A DNA stretch of 36,422 nucleotides from a bacterium (GTDB taxonomy: Bacteria; Patescibacteriota; Minisyncoccia; UBA6257; GWB1-50-10): the NCBI GenBank assembly GCA_021812365.1, contig JAKANQ010000006.1, forward strand, positions 1 to 36,422, given 5' to 3'. Of this stretch, positions 35,153-36,422 are shown in pieces. Position 1 is the first letter of the stretch, and each line of letters opens with the position of its first letter. A program made the position numbers and the translations under genes. The notes below the pieces were generated by a model, which saw only the letters and a list, made by a program, of their open reading frames with translations, was not told where the DNA came from and did no database searches.

Positions 35153-36415
35153 TTATTTAAGGAATGCGCGCAACATGAGACGCGTAGTGGTGATTGCGCT
35201 GAACATACTGAGTACGACTCCGATGAACAATGAGAGTGCGAATCCCTGCACAAAACTTGATGTGAAGAAATACAGCACGCCCGCGGTGATCATCGTAGAA
35301 ACGTTGGAATCCCTGATGGATGTCCACGCTCTGCGAAATCCTTCTTCGATCGCTGCTGCATGCGGAATACCTTTCTTCATCTCCTCTTTTGTCCTTTCAA
35401 ACACAAGAATGTTGGCATCAACCGCCATGCCGATGGAAAGAATAAATCCCGCGATACCTGAGAGCGTCATCGTGATAGGAATCAATTTGAACACGCCCAT
35501 GGTGATGGCCGTATAGAAGATAAGCGCGATGGATGCGAACACGCCAAGCATGCGGTAATAGATCATCATGAATATCATGACCGCAAGCGTTCCTATCAAG
35601 CCCGCAAAGATGGCTTTTGCAAGCGAATCCTTGCCGAAATCGGAACCAATAGTCTGCTGATTCACGAGCGTGATAGGCGCCGGCAACGCGCCCGCGTTGA
35701 AGCGCTCAACGATCTGGCTCGCGCGCGCGATAGTGAACTGTCCCGTGATGCGCGCCTTTCCTCCGGAGATGGCTCCCTGCACGCGAGGACAGCTATCCTG
35801 GATGCTATCGGGAATGATGGGCTGACCATCAATGAAAAGACAGATGGGTTTCCCGACATTCTTGGCGGTAAGATTCTCAAAAAGAGTCGCGCCTGTATCG
35901 TTCAATGAAAAATCTATCTCGGGAACGCCCGTATTCGGGTCGCGTCCTATCTGCGCGCTATTCACATAACGCCCATTCAGGGCAGTGGGTATGAATGAGA
36001 CCGAACTGCTCGCTTTCTCGTCCTGCGCAACCTCCATGAACTGGAGGAATGGCGTCTGGCCGATCATCTTGATTGCCTGATTCACGTCCTTTACACCCGC
36101 GAGCTCAACCACAAGACGATTGCTTGTGCCAACCTTCTCCGTGTAGACTTTCGGTTCCGCAACGCCGAAAAGGTTCACGCGTTTCTCAATGACATCGCGA
36201 AGACCGCGTATCACGGAATCCTGTTCCGCGGGCGCAACGTTATCTACATTGATCTCGTACGTGAGAGATGAGCCTCCGGCAAGATCAAGTCCCAGGCTCC
36301 AAGGCCTGAATGAACTTATCTTCTGCCACAAGGGCTCATATGAAAAAACGCCGGCAACGACCGATACGGCGACAATCAGCGTTAAAAACGCAACCATCCT
36401 CTTTCTATCGTGCAT
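35153..36415 (-). CDS. secD: Protein translocase subunit SecD
   Basis: LGLDLAGGSSLTYEI; SIGMAVDANILVFERTKEEMKKG; EEGFRRAWTSIRDSNVSTMITAGVLYFF. Confidence 0.97.
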   Translation of the reverse strand: MHDRKRMVAFLTLIVAVSVVAGVFSYEPLWQKISSFRPWSLGLDLAGGSSLTYEINVDNVAPAEQDSVIRGLRDVIEKRVNLFGVAEPKVYTEKVGTSNRLVVELAGVKDVNQAIKMIGQTPFLQFMEVAQDEKASSSVSFIPTALNGRYVNSAQIGRDPNTGVPEIDFSLNDTGATLFENLTAKNVGKPICLFIDGQPIIPDSIQDSCPRVQGAISGGKARITGQFTIARASQIVERFNAGALPAPITLVNQQTIGSDFGKDSLAKAIFAGLIGTLAVMIFMMIYYRMLGVFASIALIFYTAITMGVFKLIPITMTLSGIAGFILSIGMAVDANILVFERTKEEMKKGIPHAAAIEEGFRRAWTSIRDSNVSTMITAGVLYFFTSSFVQGFALSLFIGVVLSMFSAITTTRLMLRAFLK

Positions 36416-36422
36416 AGTAAAA

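Noticed and set aside
1-36422. CRISPR array
   Set aside because: No regularly spaced direct repeats with unique spacers were seen; only short palindromic and tRNA-derived repeats.
1-36422. Alternative genetic code (UGA recoded)
   Set aside because: UGA is used as an ordinary stop (e.g. the radical SAM and precursor genes) and full-length core genes need no recoding.

Overview
This 36.4 kb window looks like chromosomal DNA of a reduced-genome bacterium, most likely a CPR/Patescibacteria (Parcubacteria-like) organism. That placement is an inference from gene content and compact operons, not a tested phylogeny. Core genes include the alpha ribosomal operon (infA-rpmJ-rpsM-rpsK-rpsD-rpoA-rplQ-rplM-rpsI), secD-secF, ftsE-ftsX, obg, metG, tatD, rnpB RNA, an RF2-like release factor, a short RecQ, dgkA, an M16 peptidase and two tRNAs (Gln-CTG, Thr-CGT). 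The accessory parts hold the main interest. (1) A radical SAM/SPASM enzyme gene overlaps by ATGA a 64-aa Trp/Asn/Asp-rich peptide gene (core ...GNNWADWNNSPQHNDWEDWSPTPPPGGK) with its own promoter and terminator; this is a candidate cyclophane-type RiPP system. (2) A low-GC island next to tRNA-Gln carries five consecutive tiny single-HTH proteins (54-78 aa) packed against a wHTH-Schlafen/AlbA_2 protein, with an HNH endonuclease nearby. (3) Both tRNA loci carry truncated tRNA pseudo-copies in which a related GCCCCG-NN-GAAAGCGGG palindrome sits just before the 3' acceptor strand, and both share an exact 19-nt repeat. Smaller points are an MliC-like lysozyme inhibitor, a beta-barrel-like secreted protein, an RF2 homologue without domain 1, a sigma region 4/HARE-HTH protein and an RpoA without alphaCTD. 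All assignments come from reading the sequence and motif recall; no database search was run.
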